Source: Pseudomonas sp. 5P_3.1_Bac2
Lineage (GTDB): Bacteria; Pseudomonadota; Gammaproteobacteria; Pseudomonadales; Pseudomonadaceae
Assembly (NCBI RefSeq): GCF_025465995.1
Contig: NZ_JANLNY010000004.1
Coordinates: forward strand, 1 to 64,000
Direction: 5' to 3'
Length of the DNA stretch: 64,000 bases
Below, piece by piece: positions 18,099-26,217 of this stretch. How positions within the stretch are numbered: the stretch's first letter is position 1; each line of letters starts with the position of its first letter. Both the position numbers and the translations under genes were made by a program. The notes beneath the pieces were generated by a model that saw only the letters and a list, made by a program, of their open reading frames with translations, searched no databases and was not told the DNA's origin.

Positions 18099-18380
18099 TT
18101 AGTCCTGACGGCTGGTCACTTCCAGCAGGTGGTAGCCGAACTGGGTTTTCACCGGGCCTTGCACCACGTTGATCGGGGCGCTGAACACCACGGTGTCGAA
18201 CTCTTTAACCATCTGGCCTGGGCCAAAGGAACCCAGATCACCGCCGTTACGGCTCGATGGGCAAGAGGAGTTGTCCTTGGCCACTTGGGCGAAGTCGGCG
18301 CCAGCTTCGATAGCGGCTTTCAGTTCGTTGCACTTGTCTTCAGTGGCAACCAGGATGTGACGGGCAGTAGCGCGGGCCAT
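18099..18380 (-). CDS. ppiC: Peptidyl-prolyl cis-trans isomerase, parvulin type
   Basis: The 93-residue single-domain parvulin has family motifs RHILV near the N-terminus, ADFAQVAKDNSSCPS, GGDLGSFGPGQMVKEFDTVVF, and the C-terminal GYHLLEV. It catalyses cis-trans isomerisation of prolyl bonds during protein folding and, having no signal peptide, should be cytoplasmic. The start at the ATG giving MARATARHIL matches the normal PpiC length; the longer open frame is not needed. It is flanked by perfect hairpins on both sides, so it is probably its own transcription unit. Confidence 0.94.
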   Translation of the reverse strand: MARATARHILVATEDKCNELKAAIEAGADFAQVAKDNSSCPSSRNGGDLGSFGPGQMVKEFDTVVFSAPINVVQGPVKTQFGYHLLEVTSRQD

Positions 18381-18465
18381 GGGATGTTCTCCAGATAAGA
18401 AAGCGCCAAAGCCTACCGCAATCACCCGCTGAGTTAAACGCCGTGCAGCGTCTGGGAGCAGCAAA

Positions 18466-18501
18466 GCGCTTACGCTTGGGTTAATAGCCAAGCGTAAGCG
18501 C
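18466..18501 (-). terminator. 14-bp perfect hairpin after sstT
   Basis: GCGCTTACGCTTGG / CCAAGCGTAAGCGC with an eight-base loop lies eight bases beyond the sstT stop, followed on the minus strand by TTTGCTGC. Confidence 0.75.
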
Positions 18502-18509
18502 AGGGGGGA

Positions 18510-19730
18510 TTAACCGCGCGCGTCCTTGGCCATGCAGGCCGCTGCGGTAAACAGCACGTCAGTGGAGGAGTTCAGGGCGGTTTCTGCCGAGTCCTGCACG
18601 ATACCGATGATGAAGCCCACCGCGACCACCTGCATGGCGATCTCGTTAGGGATACCGAACAGGCTGCACGCCAAGGGGATCAGCAGCAGCGAGCCACCGG
18701 CAACGCCAGAGGCGCCGCAGGCACAGATCGAGGCCAGCACACTGAGCAGCAGCGCAGTGGGCAAGTCCACCGGGATATTCAGGGTATTCACCGCCGCCAG
18801 GGTCAGCACGCTGATAGTGATAGCCGCACCGGCCATGTTGATGGTCGCGCCCAGGGGGATCGATACCGAATAGGTTTCTTCGTGCAGGCCCAGACGCTCA
18901 CTGAGTTGCAGGTTGACCGGAATGTTCGCCGCCGAGCTGCGGGTGAAAAAGGCGGTGATGCCGCTTTCACGCAGGCAGGTCAGTACCAGCGGATAAGGGT
19001 TGCGACGAATCTTGCTCCACACGATCAGTGGGTTAACCACCAGCGCGACAAACAGCATGCAGCCAACCAAGACCAACAGCAGGTGCAGGTAATCAACCAA
19101 GGCACCGATGCCCGCTTCGGCCAAAGTCGCCGCCACTAGGCCAAATACGCCCAGCGGCGCCAGGCGAATGACCAAGCGCACGATGCTGGTGACGCCATCC
19201 GACAGATCCGACAGCAGTTGTTTGCTAGTAGGGTTGGCATGGCGGAAGGCAAAACCCAGAGCCACGGCCCAAGCCAGAATGCCAATAAAGTTGCCGGTCA
19301 GCAGGGCGTTGACCGGGTTATCCACCACGTTCATCAGCAGAGCTTTAAGCACCTCGGCGATGCCGCCGGGCGGTGACAGCTCAGCAGTGGAGGCCGTGAG
19401 GGTCAGGCTGGATGGGAAGGCAAAGCTGGCCATTACGCCAATGAGCGCGGCGCTAAAGGTCCCGATCAGGTACAGCAGCAGAATGGGCTTAATTTGGGTT
19501 TCTTGGCCTTGTTGGTGGTTGGCGATCGACGCAGCCACCAAGACGAATACCAGCACTGGCGCGACGGCTTTAAGCGCTGACACAAACACCGTGCCGAGTA
19601 AGCTGGCGCTGGCCGCTGCATCAGGTAGCAAGACAGCCAGGGCAATACCGGCAATAAGGCCGATCAAGATTTGCACGACGAGGCTGGTGCCATTAATGAG
19701 CTTTAGCAGCGGGTTATGGGCAATGGTCAT
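18510..19730 (-). CDS. sstT: Serine/threonine:sodium symporter
   Basis: The 406-residue membrane protein of the dicarboxylate/amino acid:cation symporter family has about nine hydrophobic segments plus hairpin loops. The N-terminus [23 protein letters not shown] and the sequence [20 protein letters not shown] are characteristic of SstT, as is the late [30 protein letters not shown] region with [13 protein letters not shown]. It takes up serine and threonine with Na+. The start at 19730 gives the normal family length. A 14-bp perfect hairpin lies just beyond the stop. Confidence 0.95.
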   Translation of the reverse strand: MTIAHNPLLKLINGTSLVVQILIGLIAGIALAVLLPDAAASASLLGTVFVSALKAVAPVLVFVLVAASIANHQQGQETQIKPILLLYLIGTFSAALIGVMASFAFPSSLTLTASTAELSPPGGIAEVLKALLMNVVDNPVNALLTGNFIGILAWAVALGFAFRHANPTSKQLLSDLSDGVTSIVRLVIRLAPLGVFGLVAATLAEAGIGALVDYLHLLLVLVGCMLFVALVVNPLIVWSKIRRNPYPLVLTCLRESGITAFFTRSSAANIPVNLQLSERLGLHEETYSVSIPLGATINMAGAAITISVLTLAAVNTLNIPVDLPTALLLSVLASICACGASGVAGGSLLLIPLACSLFGIPNEIAMQVVAVGFIIGIVQDSAETALNSSTDVLFTAAACMAKDARG

Positions 19731-19992
19731 ACCTGATTCTCTAAGAATGGGTGGGCAACTCTGCGATCTCTTGTAAACCTGCCAAGCCCACGGCTTGGCG
19801 GTAAGGATGCTGGTTTGCAAAATAAATTTTCACCGGACCGATGGCGGGCTTAGGTAAAAGTAGCCGGGAACTTTATCACAGAGCACGCCTGGCACCGCGC
19901 CGTCGGGGTGGTCAGCTGATTATTGGTTGCTCCACCTAGTCCGCAGCACATCCGGCGGGCTAGGCTGAGCCTGATCACCTAAGGAGTTCGTT

Positions 19993-20646
19993 ATGTCGTC
20001 GTCACTCGCTGTAACCGTCACGCCATGCCTGAGTCAGAATGAGGTGCGAGTGCTGGGTTGCTTGATCGAAAAGCAGCTCACCACCCCGGAAGCGTATCCG
20101 CTGACGCTCAACGCCTTGCTGCTGGCGTGCAACCAAAAGACCAGCCGCGAGCCGGTGCTCAACCTCAGTGCGGGACAAGTCAGCCAAGCTTTGAAGGCAT
20201 TAGAAGAGCAGCAGTTGGCGCGCTTGCAGATGGGCAGCCGGGCTGATCGCTGGGAACAGCGGGCCGACAAAGCCCTTGAGCTGGTTACGGCGCAGACCGC
20301 CTTGCTGGGGCTGTTACTGCTGCGCGGTGGGCAGACACTCAATGAATTGCTCAGCCGCAGTGCGCGTCTGTATGAGTTTGATGATGTGGCCCAGGTCCAG
20401 CACCATCTGGAGCGCTTAAGCAGTCGCGGATTGGTGGTGTTATTGCCGCGTCAAAGCGGGCAGCGTGAAGAGCGCTATGGGCATTGTTTAGCGGGGGAGG
20501 TCGAGAGCCAGGCTTGGTCGACTGCAGACGACGCGCCAGCAGCGCAAGAAGTAAAGGGGGAGGAGGGACGTATCGCCGCACTGGAAGCGCGGGTGGCAGA
20601 GCTTGAGCAGCGCCTAGAACAACTTGAGGGGCTCTTTAACGCCTAA
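19993..20646 (+). CDS. DUF480/YceH-family protein
   Basis: The 217-residue protein has two winged-helix-like domains and a C-terminal coiled coil. The family start [30 protein letters not shown] is clear, followed by [11 protein letters not shown], and in the second half [12 protein letters not shown] and HLERLSSRG. The last 35 residues ([21 protein letters not shown]) form a heptad coiled coil. The YceH family is widespread in proteobacteria without an established biochemical role; the winged-helix fold suggests nucleic acid or protein binding. AAGGAG lies eight bases before the ATG. Confidence 0.92.
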   Translation: MSSSLAVTVTPCLSQNEVRVLGCLIEKQLTTPEAYPLTLNALLLACNQKTSREPVLNLSAGQVSQALKALEEQQLARLQMGSRADRWEQRADKALELVTAQTALLGLLLLRGGQTLNELLSRSARLYEFDDVAQVQHHLERLSSRGLVVLLPRQSGQREERYGHCLAGEVESQAWSTADDAPAAQEVKGEEGRIAALEARVAELEQRLEQLEGLFNA

Positions 20647-20663
20647 AGCACCCTGTGGGTGCT
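20647..20663. terminator. Hairpin between yceH-like and repeat-protein genes
   Basis: AGCACCC-TGT-GGGTGCT lies between two convergent genes, starting at the base after the yceH-like stop. On the minus strand it is followed by TTTAGG, so it may end the repeat-protein transcript. Confidence 0.55.
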
Positions 20664-20691
20664 CAGGCGTAGGCTGGAGCTTTCAGCAGAA

Positions 20692-21279
20692 TTAGCTGAG
20701 GCGAGTATCACGTGTGTGGCGTTGGATCAGACGATCGGAGCCACCTTCAGCAACCTGCATGCGTTGGTTTTGACGTTCGATCAAACGCTCAGCGCCACCT
20801 TCGGCTACTTTGACTGCATCGCTGTGGCGCTCGATCAAGCGGTCGGAACCGCCTTCGGCAACCTGTACAGCTTTGCTGTGGCGTTCGATCAGACGATCAG
20901 AACCGCCTTCGGCAACTTGTACGCGTTTTTGTTGACGTTCGATCAGACGATCAGAACCACCTTCGGCAACTTGTACGCGTTTTTGTTGGCGTTCGATCAG
21001 GCGATCAGAACCACCTTCGGCAACGCGTACACGTTTTTGCTCGCGTTCGATCAAACGACCCGAACCGCCGCCAGCAGCGACTTGCATACGTTTGTTTTGC
21101 CGTTCGATCAGACGATCAGAACCGCCCTCAGCCTGCAGCAGGACAGCGGAATTAACCAAGGAAGAGCGGCTGCTATCTTGGAATTCGCCCAACAAAACTT
21201 CTGGGCTGCTGCTAGGTACGGCGAAAGCACTAATGGACAAACTACCCAGGATCACTGCGGTAAGAATTTGCTTTTTCAT
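20692..21279 (-). CDS. Exported protein of eight 18-residue tandem repeats
   Basis: The protein is 195 residues. A signal peptide (MKKQILTAVILGSLSISAFA) is followed by about 30 unique residues. Then come eight copies of a unit with core AEGGSDRLIER followed by a variable linker such as QQKRVQV (residues about 50-187). The period is 18 residues, except for one 19-residue step between copies 1 and 2. Copies 3-5 are the most alike; copy 2 (GGGSGRLIERE) and copy 7 (GGAERLIERQ) are diverged. GAGGAG lies eight bases before the ATG, supporting this strand. The charged, Arg-rich composition and export suggest a periplasmic or extracellular structural or binding protein. I do not recognise a characterised family. 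It stands alone between a hairpin and an AT-rich gap. Confidence 0.85.
   Translation of the reverse strand: MKKQILTAVILGSLSISAFAVPSSSPEVLLGEFQDSSRSSLVNSAVLLQAEGGSDRLIERQNKRMQVAAGGGSGRLIEREQKRVRVAEGGSDRLIERQQKRVQVAEGGSDRLIERQQKRVQVAEGGSDRLIERHSKAVQVAEGGSDRLIERHSDAVKVAEGGAERLIERQNQRMQVAEGGSDRLIQRHTRDTRLS
20719..21132 (-). repeat. Eight-copy 54-bp coding tandem repeat
   Basis: The DNA encoding the 18-residue repeats is itself a tandem array with a 54-bp period (one unit is 57 bp). The middle copies are nearly identical at the nucleotide level, for example the recurring GTTCGATCAG motif on the plus strand. This suggests recent unit duplication or gene conversion, and copy number could vary between strains. 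Confidence 0.88.
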
Positions 21280-21614
21280 GATCAGGCTCCTCGTGAGGGC
21301 GGTAAAAAGTGGCTACGAGGGCAATGATACTTGTATTAATTTGATTAGATAGCTTGCTTTCTTTATGGCTGTTATCGATAGTTTTAATAGTTGAATTTCA
21401 CCCTTATAAAACAATTAGTTAAGTTATATTTTCATATTTTGTAAAAGACTTTTACCTATGTTGTTGGCTAATCCATTAAATCGATTTTTTCGATGTTAAT
21501 CGTTGATTCAAGGCTTTCAGGCCCTAATTGACTGCTTGAAATATCGAACAGCTGTTGCGTATGTTGTATGCCAGCCGCCTCGCGCGGACGTCTAGAACAA
21601 TAAGGACAGCATTT
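21280..21614. other. AT-rich intergenic region
   Basis: The 335-base gap between two divergent genes is markedly AT-rich (about 21320-21530), unlike the rest of the window. No ORF of convincing codon pattern is present. It contains short palindromes (CTATCGATAG near 21375 and ATCGA-TTTTT-TCGAT near 21480). It must carry the promoters of both the repeat protein (minus) and the glutamine-synthetase-like gene (plus), but I could not assign -35/-10 boxes with confidence. Confidence 0.7.
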
Positions 21615-22958
21615 ATGGGTGCATGGGATCGAGCGGCTTTGACGCAACGCTTAAGCGGTGTGGTTGAGGTTGAGTGCGTCACTCCGGATTTAAATGGCGT
21701 GCCGCGAGGCAAGGTGATGACCTTGGAGGGTTTTGCCGAAGGGCGTCGCCTGCAGTTGGCCCAGGGTGTGCTGCTGCAGTGCATCATGGGCGGCTATCCA
21801 CCGGCGCAGTTCTACGGCAGTGACGACAGTGACTTGGCCTTGGTACCTGACCCGGCGCAAATCCATCTGCTGCCTTGGAGCGATACGCCGCGCGCCTTAG
21901 CTATTTGCGATGCCAATGAATTCGATGGCAGCAGCAGTGGCTTGTCCAGCCGAGGGCTGCTCAAACAAGTGATTGCGCGCTATGCCGCCCATGGCTGGCA
22001 GCCGGTGGTAGCCACCGAGCTGGAGTTCTTTGTGCTGGCGCACAACCCCGATCCGCTGCGGCCGTTTCAGCCACCGCTGAGTCTGGATGGCCGCCGTGAG
22101 GAGGGTGGTGGGGCGTTTAGTGTGGGCTCGGCGAATGGCCTGCGACCGTTCTTCGACGAGGTCTATCGCTGTATGGCGGCGTTAGGTTTGCCCCGCGACA
22201 CCTTTATGCATGAGATGGGCGTCAGTCAGTACGAGATCAACCTCTGGCACGGCGACCCACTGTTACTGGCGGATCAGACTCTGCTGTTTAAACACCTGCT
22301 GCGCGAAGTCGGCCTTAAGCATGGCCTCAACGTGGTGTTTATGGCCAAGCCCTTGGCTCACACCCCGGGCAGCTCCATGCATATCCATCAAAGTGTGGTG
22401 GAGCAGGGCTCTGGCAAGAATATTTTCACCACCGCCGATGGTCGCGCCAGTGCGCCGTTCTTCCAGTTTATTGCCGGGCAGCAGGCGGCGCTGGCGGACT
22501 TAACCGCTTTGTATGCGCCCCATGTGAATTCTTATCAGCGACTCTGCCAGCCCTTTGCCTCGCCGAATAATGCTTGCTGGTCGGAGGACAATCGCTCGGC
22601 TGGTTTGCGTATTCCCGCCAGTGCGCCGGCGGCGCGGCGTGTGGAGAACCGGGTGGCTGGGGCTGACGCCAACCCCTATTTGATTTTGGCGGCGAGTCTG
22701 GCGGCTGGTCTGCACGGTATTGAACAGCAGTTGCAGCCCAGTGCACCGCTGCAAGGCGAGTTCGTCGTGCCGGATGAGCTGCTGTTGCCGTGCACCATGC
22801 ATGATGCCTTGCAACGCCTGAAGCACAGCAGTTTGGCACCGCAGTTGCTGGGTCAGGAGTTCATCGACGGTTATCTGGCCACCAAGTCGTTAGAGCTTGC
22901 TAACTTCTATGATGAAATCACTCCGTGGGAGCGTCGTGTGCTGGCGGCCTACGTCTAG
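21615..22958 (+). CDS. Glutamine synthetase-family ligase, probably gamma-glutamylpolyamine synthetase-like
   Basis: The protein is 447 residues from the ATG at 21615, with AAGGA eight bases upstream; the open frame reaches back to 21555 without an SD. It has the catalytic-domain motifs of class I GS: ATELEFFVL (metal Glu), GSSMHIHQSV (the usual GSGMH.H.S with a Ser), and NSYQRL plus GLRIPASAP near the ATP/glutamate site. The N-terminus with CVTPDLNGVPRGK and PAQFYGSDDSDLALVPD matches the PuuA/SpuI subgroup that ligates glutamate to polyamines or other amines using ATP. The exact amine is unknown. An MFS transporter follows 54 bases downstream, perhaps cotranscribed. Confidence 0.9.
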   Translation: MGAWDRAALTQRLSGVVEVECVTPDLNGVPRGKVMTLEGFAEGRRLQLAQGVLLQCIMGGYPPAQFYGSDDSDLALVPDPAQIHLLPWSDTPRALAICDANEFDGSSSGLSSRGLLKQVIARYAAHGWQPVVATELEFFVLAHNPDPLRPFQPPLSLDGRREEGGGAFSVGSANGLRPFFDEVYRCMAALGLPRDTFMHEMGVSQYEINLWHGDPLLLADQTLLFKHLLREVGLKHGLNVVFMAKPLAHTPGSSMHIHQSVVEQGSGKNIFTTADGRASAPFFQFIAGQQAALADLTALYAPHVNSYQRLCQPFASPNNACWSEDNRSAGLRIPASAPAARRVENRVAGADANPYLILAASLAAGLHGIEQQLQPSAPLQGEFVVPDELLLPCTMHDALQRLKHSSLAPQLLGQEFIDGYLATKSLELANFYDEITPWERRVLAAYV

Positions 22959-23012
22959 AACTTGATAGCCGGGCGCAGGCGCGGCTATCCCTTGTCGAGT
23001 TTGCCTATCGCC

Positions 23013-24326
23013 ATGTCGTTAATCCTCAAGTCGTTTAAGTCGTTGTATTTCGCCACTGTCCTGATGCTACTTGGCTCCGGCCTGCTGGGTACTTACCAGG
23101 CCTTGCGCTTGGCGCAGTCGGCTGATGGCTTGTGGGTCGGCGCCTTGATGGCGGCCAACTACTTCGGCCTCGTGTTGGGTGGCAAGGTGGGCCACCGCTT
23201 GATCGCCCGGGTTGGCCATATTCGCGCTTATGCGGCTTGCGCTGGTGTGGTTGGCGCCGCCGTGCTCGGCCACGGGCTGACGGACTGGCTGCCTGCCTGG
23301 TTGTTGCTACGGGTGCTGGTGGGGTTGGGCATGATGTGCCAATACATGGTCATCGAGAGCTGGCTTAACGAGCAGGCGGAAAAGTCCCAGCGTGGCCGGG
23401 TGTTTGCCGGTTATATGGGGGCTTCCTATCTGGGTTTGATCCTTGGCCAACTGGTGCTGGTGGTGCATCCAGGGTTGGGGCCGGAGCTGCTGATGTTGGT
23501 CGCCCTGTGCTTTGCCCTGTGTTTAGTGCCGTTGGCCTTGACCCACAAGATGCACCCGGCACCGTTGCAGCCAGCCCCTTTAGAGCTGCGTTTTTTTCTG
23601 CAGCGCGTGCCGTTGTCACTGACCACTATTGCCGTGGCCGGTTTGTTGATCGGCGCGTTCTACGGCCTGGCACCTCTATATGCATCGCGCATGCAACTCT
23701 CCACGGAGCAGGTGGGGATCTTTATGGGCTGCTGCATCCTGGCCGGTTTGCTGGTGCAGTGGCCGCTGGGCTGGTTATCTGATCGCTATGATCGGGTGTG
23801 TTTGATCCGTGGCTGCGCCGCCTTGCTGGCAGTGGCCGCGCTGCCCCTGGCGCTATTGCCGCAAGCCAACCTAACCTTGCTGTTGATCGTCGGCTTTGTG
23901 CTTAGCCTGATGCAGTTCAGCCTTTACCCACTGGCAGTGGCTTTGGCTAACGACCATGTGGAGGCCGAGCGGCGGATGTCGCTGACGGCGATGTTGCTGG
24001 TGACCTTCGGTGTTGGGGCCTGTATCGGGCCGTTGTTAGCCGGGGTGTTGATGCGCTTGTTCGGCGCCAACATGCTGTATGTGTTCGCCTGTGCCTGTGC
24101 GTTGATTTTGGTGGTGAGGGTGCGGCCAGAGCGCGTGACCCACCTGCATCAGGTGGAAGATGCGCCGCTGCAGCATATTCATACCCCGGATAGCACCGCC
24201 AGTTCGCCATTGGCAGCGGCCTTGGACCCGCGTGTGGACGATCCAGCAGAGCCAGCCAGTGAGGCGGATGAGCCGCAAGTATCAACTACCGAGGCGCAGC
24301 AGAGCGTGAACAAGGACAGCCTTTAA
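23013..24326 (+). CDS. Major facilitator superfamily transporter, YcaD-like
   Basis: The 437-residue protein has 12 predicted transmembrane helices between residues 10 and 375 and a hydrophilic, acidic C-terminal tail of about 60 residues (HIHTPDSTASS...). The segments GLVLGGKVGHRLIARVGHIRAYAA (MFS loop 2-3) and MVIESWLNEQAEKSQRGRVFAGYM are typical of the YcaD/UMF1-like drug-transporter-type MFS. The ATG at 23013 gives the canonical N-terminus; the 17 extra codons upstream lack an SD. It lies just downstream of the GS-like ligase. The substrate is unknown. Confidence 0.9.
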   Translation: MSLILKSFKSLYFATVLMLLGSGLLGTYQALRLAQSADGLWVGALMAANYFGLVLGGKVGHRLIARVGHIRAYAACAGVVGAAVLGHGLTDWLPAWLLLRVLVGLGMMCQYMVIESWLNEQAEKSQRGRVFAGYMGASYLGLILGQLVLVVHPGLGPELLMLVALCFALCLVPLALTHKMHPAPLQPAPLELRFFLQRVPLSLTTIAVAGLLIGAFYGLAPLYASRMQLSTEQVGIFMGCCILAGLLVQWPLGWLSDRYDRVCLIRGCAALLAVAALPLALLPQANLTLLLIVGFVLSLMQFSLYPLAVALANDHVEAERRMSLTAMLLVTFGVGACIGPLLAGVLMRLFGANMLYVFACACALILVVRVRPERVTHLHQVEDAPLQHIHTPDSTASSPLAAALDPRVDDPAEPASEADEPQVSTTEAQQSVNKDSL

Positions 24327-24340
24327 TTCGTTAAAGGCTG
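24317..24340. terminator. Hairpin with UUCG loop between convergent genes
   Basis: A 10-bp perfect stem (CAGCCTTTAA / TTAAAGGCTG) closes a TTCG tetraloop and spans the stop of the MFS gene. It lies between the convergent MFS and PilZ genes and could stop transcription from both sides. The U-tracts are short. Confidence 0.6.
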
Positions 24341-24349
24341 TTGGCGGGG

Positions 24350-25099
24350 TTAGAACAGACCTTCGCCTTCTAGGCGGCGAGCTTCACGTTGCAGTTGGTA
24401 AACAAACCGTTCCACGGCGCGCTGGGCCTGGCCGTTGATGTTGTCAAAGCGGGCGCCGACAAAGGTCATTTTGACCTTTTCCTCATAGTGCACATGACGA
24501 ATTTCCACGGCAGTAATCATCGGCCCAAACGGAAACTTAGCGGTAAGGCTGGCAAATAACTGTCCAGCGCTGAGGCTGTCGCTGAGATCCCCGCTGAAGC
24601 GCAATTTGCAGCCGGTAGCGGAGATATCCAGTAATTGCCCGCTGAGGTTTTTTTTCAGCTTGTCGTCGGCCAGATCCACATTGATCAGCTCAGACAGCTT
24701 CAGCGCCGCACGATAGGCGCTGCGGCGCTGGTGGTAGATCATCTCGCTGGGCAGGCTACTTAAATAGCAGCGCGCGCCATCTTGCTCGGTGGCCTGGATG
24801 CTCTGGCTGCTTTTCCAGGCAATGCGTACGCCTTCATGGAAGGCCTCAGCGTTGAAGGTCTCGCCGTTCAGTAGATAGCGCTCGCCTTCAGCGGGGACCA
24901 GTTCATCGAGGGTGACTAGGGCTTTGTCGCGGTCGACCTCAATGACAAAGCTCTGAAAGCGCTGGCTGCGTCCTTCAAAGCTGATAACTAAGGGGTCATG
25001 GTGCTGTTGCAATAAACGCAGGTTGGCCACGATTTCAACGGGTGCCTTCAGCAGTTTTGGCGGTTGCGGCCCATCTTCCTGATTAAAAGGACTCGACAC
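24350..25099 (-). CDS. YcgR-like flagellar brake protein (PilZ domain)
   Basis: The protein is 249 residues starting at a GTG (25099) with GGGAGAG upstream. An N-terminal YcgR-N-like domain (about residues 20-115) precedes a C-terminal PilZ domain (about 123-240). The c-di-GMP-binding signatures are visible: the RxxxR element in HQRRSAYR and D-x-S-x-x-G as DISATG. It is expected to bind c-di-GMP and slow the flagellar motor. It is the last gene of a flgM-flgN-pilZ group on this strand, which supports a flagellar role. Confidence 0.9.
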   Translation of the reverse strand: MSSPFNQEDGPQPPKLLKAPVEIVANLRLLQQHHDPLVISFEGRSQRFQSFVIEVDRDKALVTLDELVPAEGERYLLNGETFNAEAFHEGVRIAWKSSQSIQATEQDGARCYLSSLPSEMIYHQRRSAYRAALKLSELINVDLADDKLKKNLSGQLLDISATGCKLRFSGDLSDSLSAGQLFASLTAKFPFGPMITAVEIRHVHYEEKVKMTFVGARFDNINGQAQRAVERFVYQLQREARRLEGEGLF

Positions 25100-25163
25100 G
25101 TCCGATACTCTCCCAGCGAATGCAATGACACTAGAGTGGTGGCTGGATCAGCCTTTGTAGTTA

Positions 25164-25631
25164 TTACGCTTGGCTCAGCGGCCGCTGCTGGCCGATTTTA
25201 GCCTTTGTGCCAGTACTGTCATAGAGCGAGGGGAGTTCGCTGCCGCGCAAAATGTTGAGCATGCTGCTGGTTGAGCTTTGGCCGGTGCGAATCAGGCGAC
25301 CATTACGCAGATTGGCGCTCTGGCACTGCTCTAATAAGTTGTGCAACTGATCCGCGGCTTCGAGCAGTTGCTCGCCGAGGCTGGATTGCGCCGCCAATGC
25401 GCAAATACCGTCGCGGTCTGCACTCAGGTTGAGCTTAGCGAGCAGTTGGCTGCGCAGCTTGCCGTGTTGTTCGAGCAGGGCGAGCAGGGGGATCTTGGCG
25501 CTCAGGATGCTTTGCAGTTCGCTCAGATCACGAGCGTTGAGGGCCTGGAACTCGGTCTCAATCAGCTCAAGTAACTGTTCGGCACTGCCGATATCCTGGG
25601 TGAATAATTCAAGCAGCTGAGTATCGTGCAT
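25164..25631 (-). CDS. flgN: Flagellar export chaperone FlgN
   Basis: The protein is 155 residues from ATG 25631 (GAAGAG seven bases upstream). It is largely alpha-helical, with the N-terminal helix LLELFTQDIGSAEQLLELIETEFQAL and a long middle helix rich in Leu/Gln, as in FlgN/FlgN-like chaperones that bind hook-filament junction proteins FlgK and FlgL and hand them to the export gate. Position between flgM and the PilZ gene matches the Pseudomonas order. Sequence similarity in this family is low, so context carries weight. Confidence 0.87.
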   Translation of the reverse strand: MHDTQLLELFTQDIGSAEQLLELIETEFQALNARDLSELQSILSAKIPLLALLEQHGKLRSQLLAKLNLSADRDGICALAAQSSLGEQLLEAADQLHNLLEQCQSANLRNGRLIRTGQSSTSSMLNILRGSELPSLYDSTGTKAKIGQQRPLSQA

Positions 25632-25717
25632 GGTGGGCTCTTCGGGGGTCACAGGTTATTCGCGGCAGGCGCTGAATAAGCTGCTGGGCGTCCAACACCC
25701 CCAGCGCAGCCCGGGGC

Positions 25718-26062
25718 CTAGCGCTGGGATTCGAAATTAAGCAGTTTGCTGGCGACGCGTTGGCTGTCGACCTGATAACTGCCGTCGGCAATCGCTTGCT
25801 TGAGCTGGGCGACGCGCTCTTCATTGACTACAGGTTGATCGCGCAATTTCTCACTGGCCTTTTGCAGTTGCTGTGCTTGTGGGCTCAGTTGAACCGACTC
25901 ACCCGCCTTGCTGGGGGCTTGTGTTTGCGCTGAGGCCGACTGCGCAGTGCTGTCGGCTTTGTTGGTGCCGACGTCATTCTGGCCACCCACTGGGGTGTTG
26001 CCAGCGCGCCCAGGTTTAACTGGGGTAGTGGCGCTGTTAAGCCGATTGATGTCATTAACCAT
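25718..26062 (-). CDS. flgM: Anti-sigma-28 factor FlgM
   Basis: The protein is 114 residues. The N-terminus [10 protein letters not shown] is typical, the middle is disordered and rich in Thr/Ser/Gln, and the C-terminal half has the family pattern [11 protein letters not shown] (start of the sigma-binding region), [33 protein letters not shown]. FlgM holds FliA (sigma-28) inactive until it is exported through the completed hook-basal body. A sigma-28-type promoter lies just upstream, giving the usual autoregulatory loop. Confidence 0.95.
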   Translation of the reverse strand: MVNDINRLNSATTPVKPGRAGNTPVGGQNDVGTNKADSTAQSASAQTQAPSKAGESVQLSPQAQQLQKASEKLRDQPVVNEERVAQLKQAIADGSYQVDSQRVASKLLNFESQR

Positions 26063-26100
26063 GATGTAAACCTCGAACAGTATTTGGACGCTTGCCTAGC

Positions 26101-26127
26101 TTGTCGGCACTGCCCTAGAAAACTTTA
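26101..26127 (-). promoter_or_regulatory. Sigma-28 (FliA) promoter of flgM
   Basis: On the minus strand the region reads TAAAGTTT, 11 bases, then GCCGACAA. The sigma-28 consensus is TAAAGTTT-N11-GCCGATAA, so 15 of 16 consensus positions match with ideal spacing. The -10 element ends about 38 bases before the flgM ATG. Confidence 0.85.
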
Positions 26128-26217
26128 GGACAAAATAATCGGTATCACTTTGCAGTCTAAATACTGGCTATAAAGCGCATTGCCCGTAGTTTGGAGCAAA
26201 TTAAACAAGAATCGTGC

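Noticed and set aside
20719..21132. Regular 54-bp repeats resembling a CRISPR array.
   Set aside because: The repeats are contiguous with no unique spacers and encode in-frame 18-residue units.
20659..21327. Plus-strand open frame with an 18-residue repeat (FDQTIRTAFGNLY).
   Set aside because: The minus strand has a signal peptide and a good SD; the plus-strand repeat is a by-product of the same 54-bp array.
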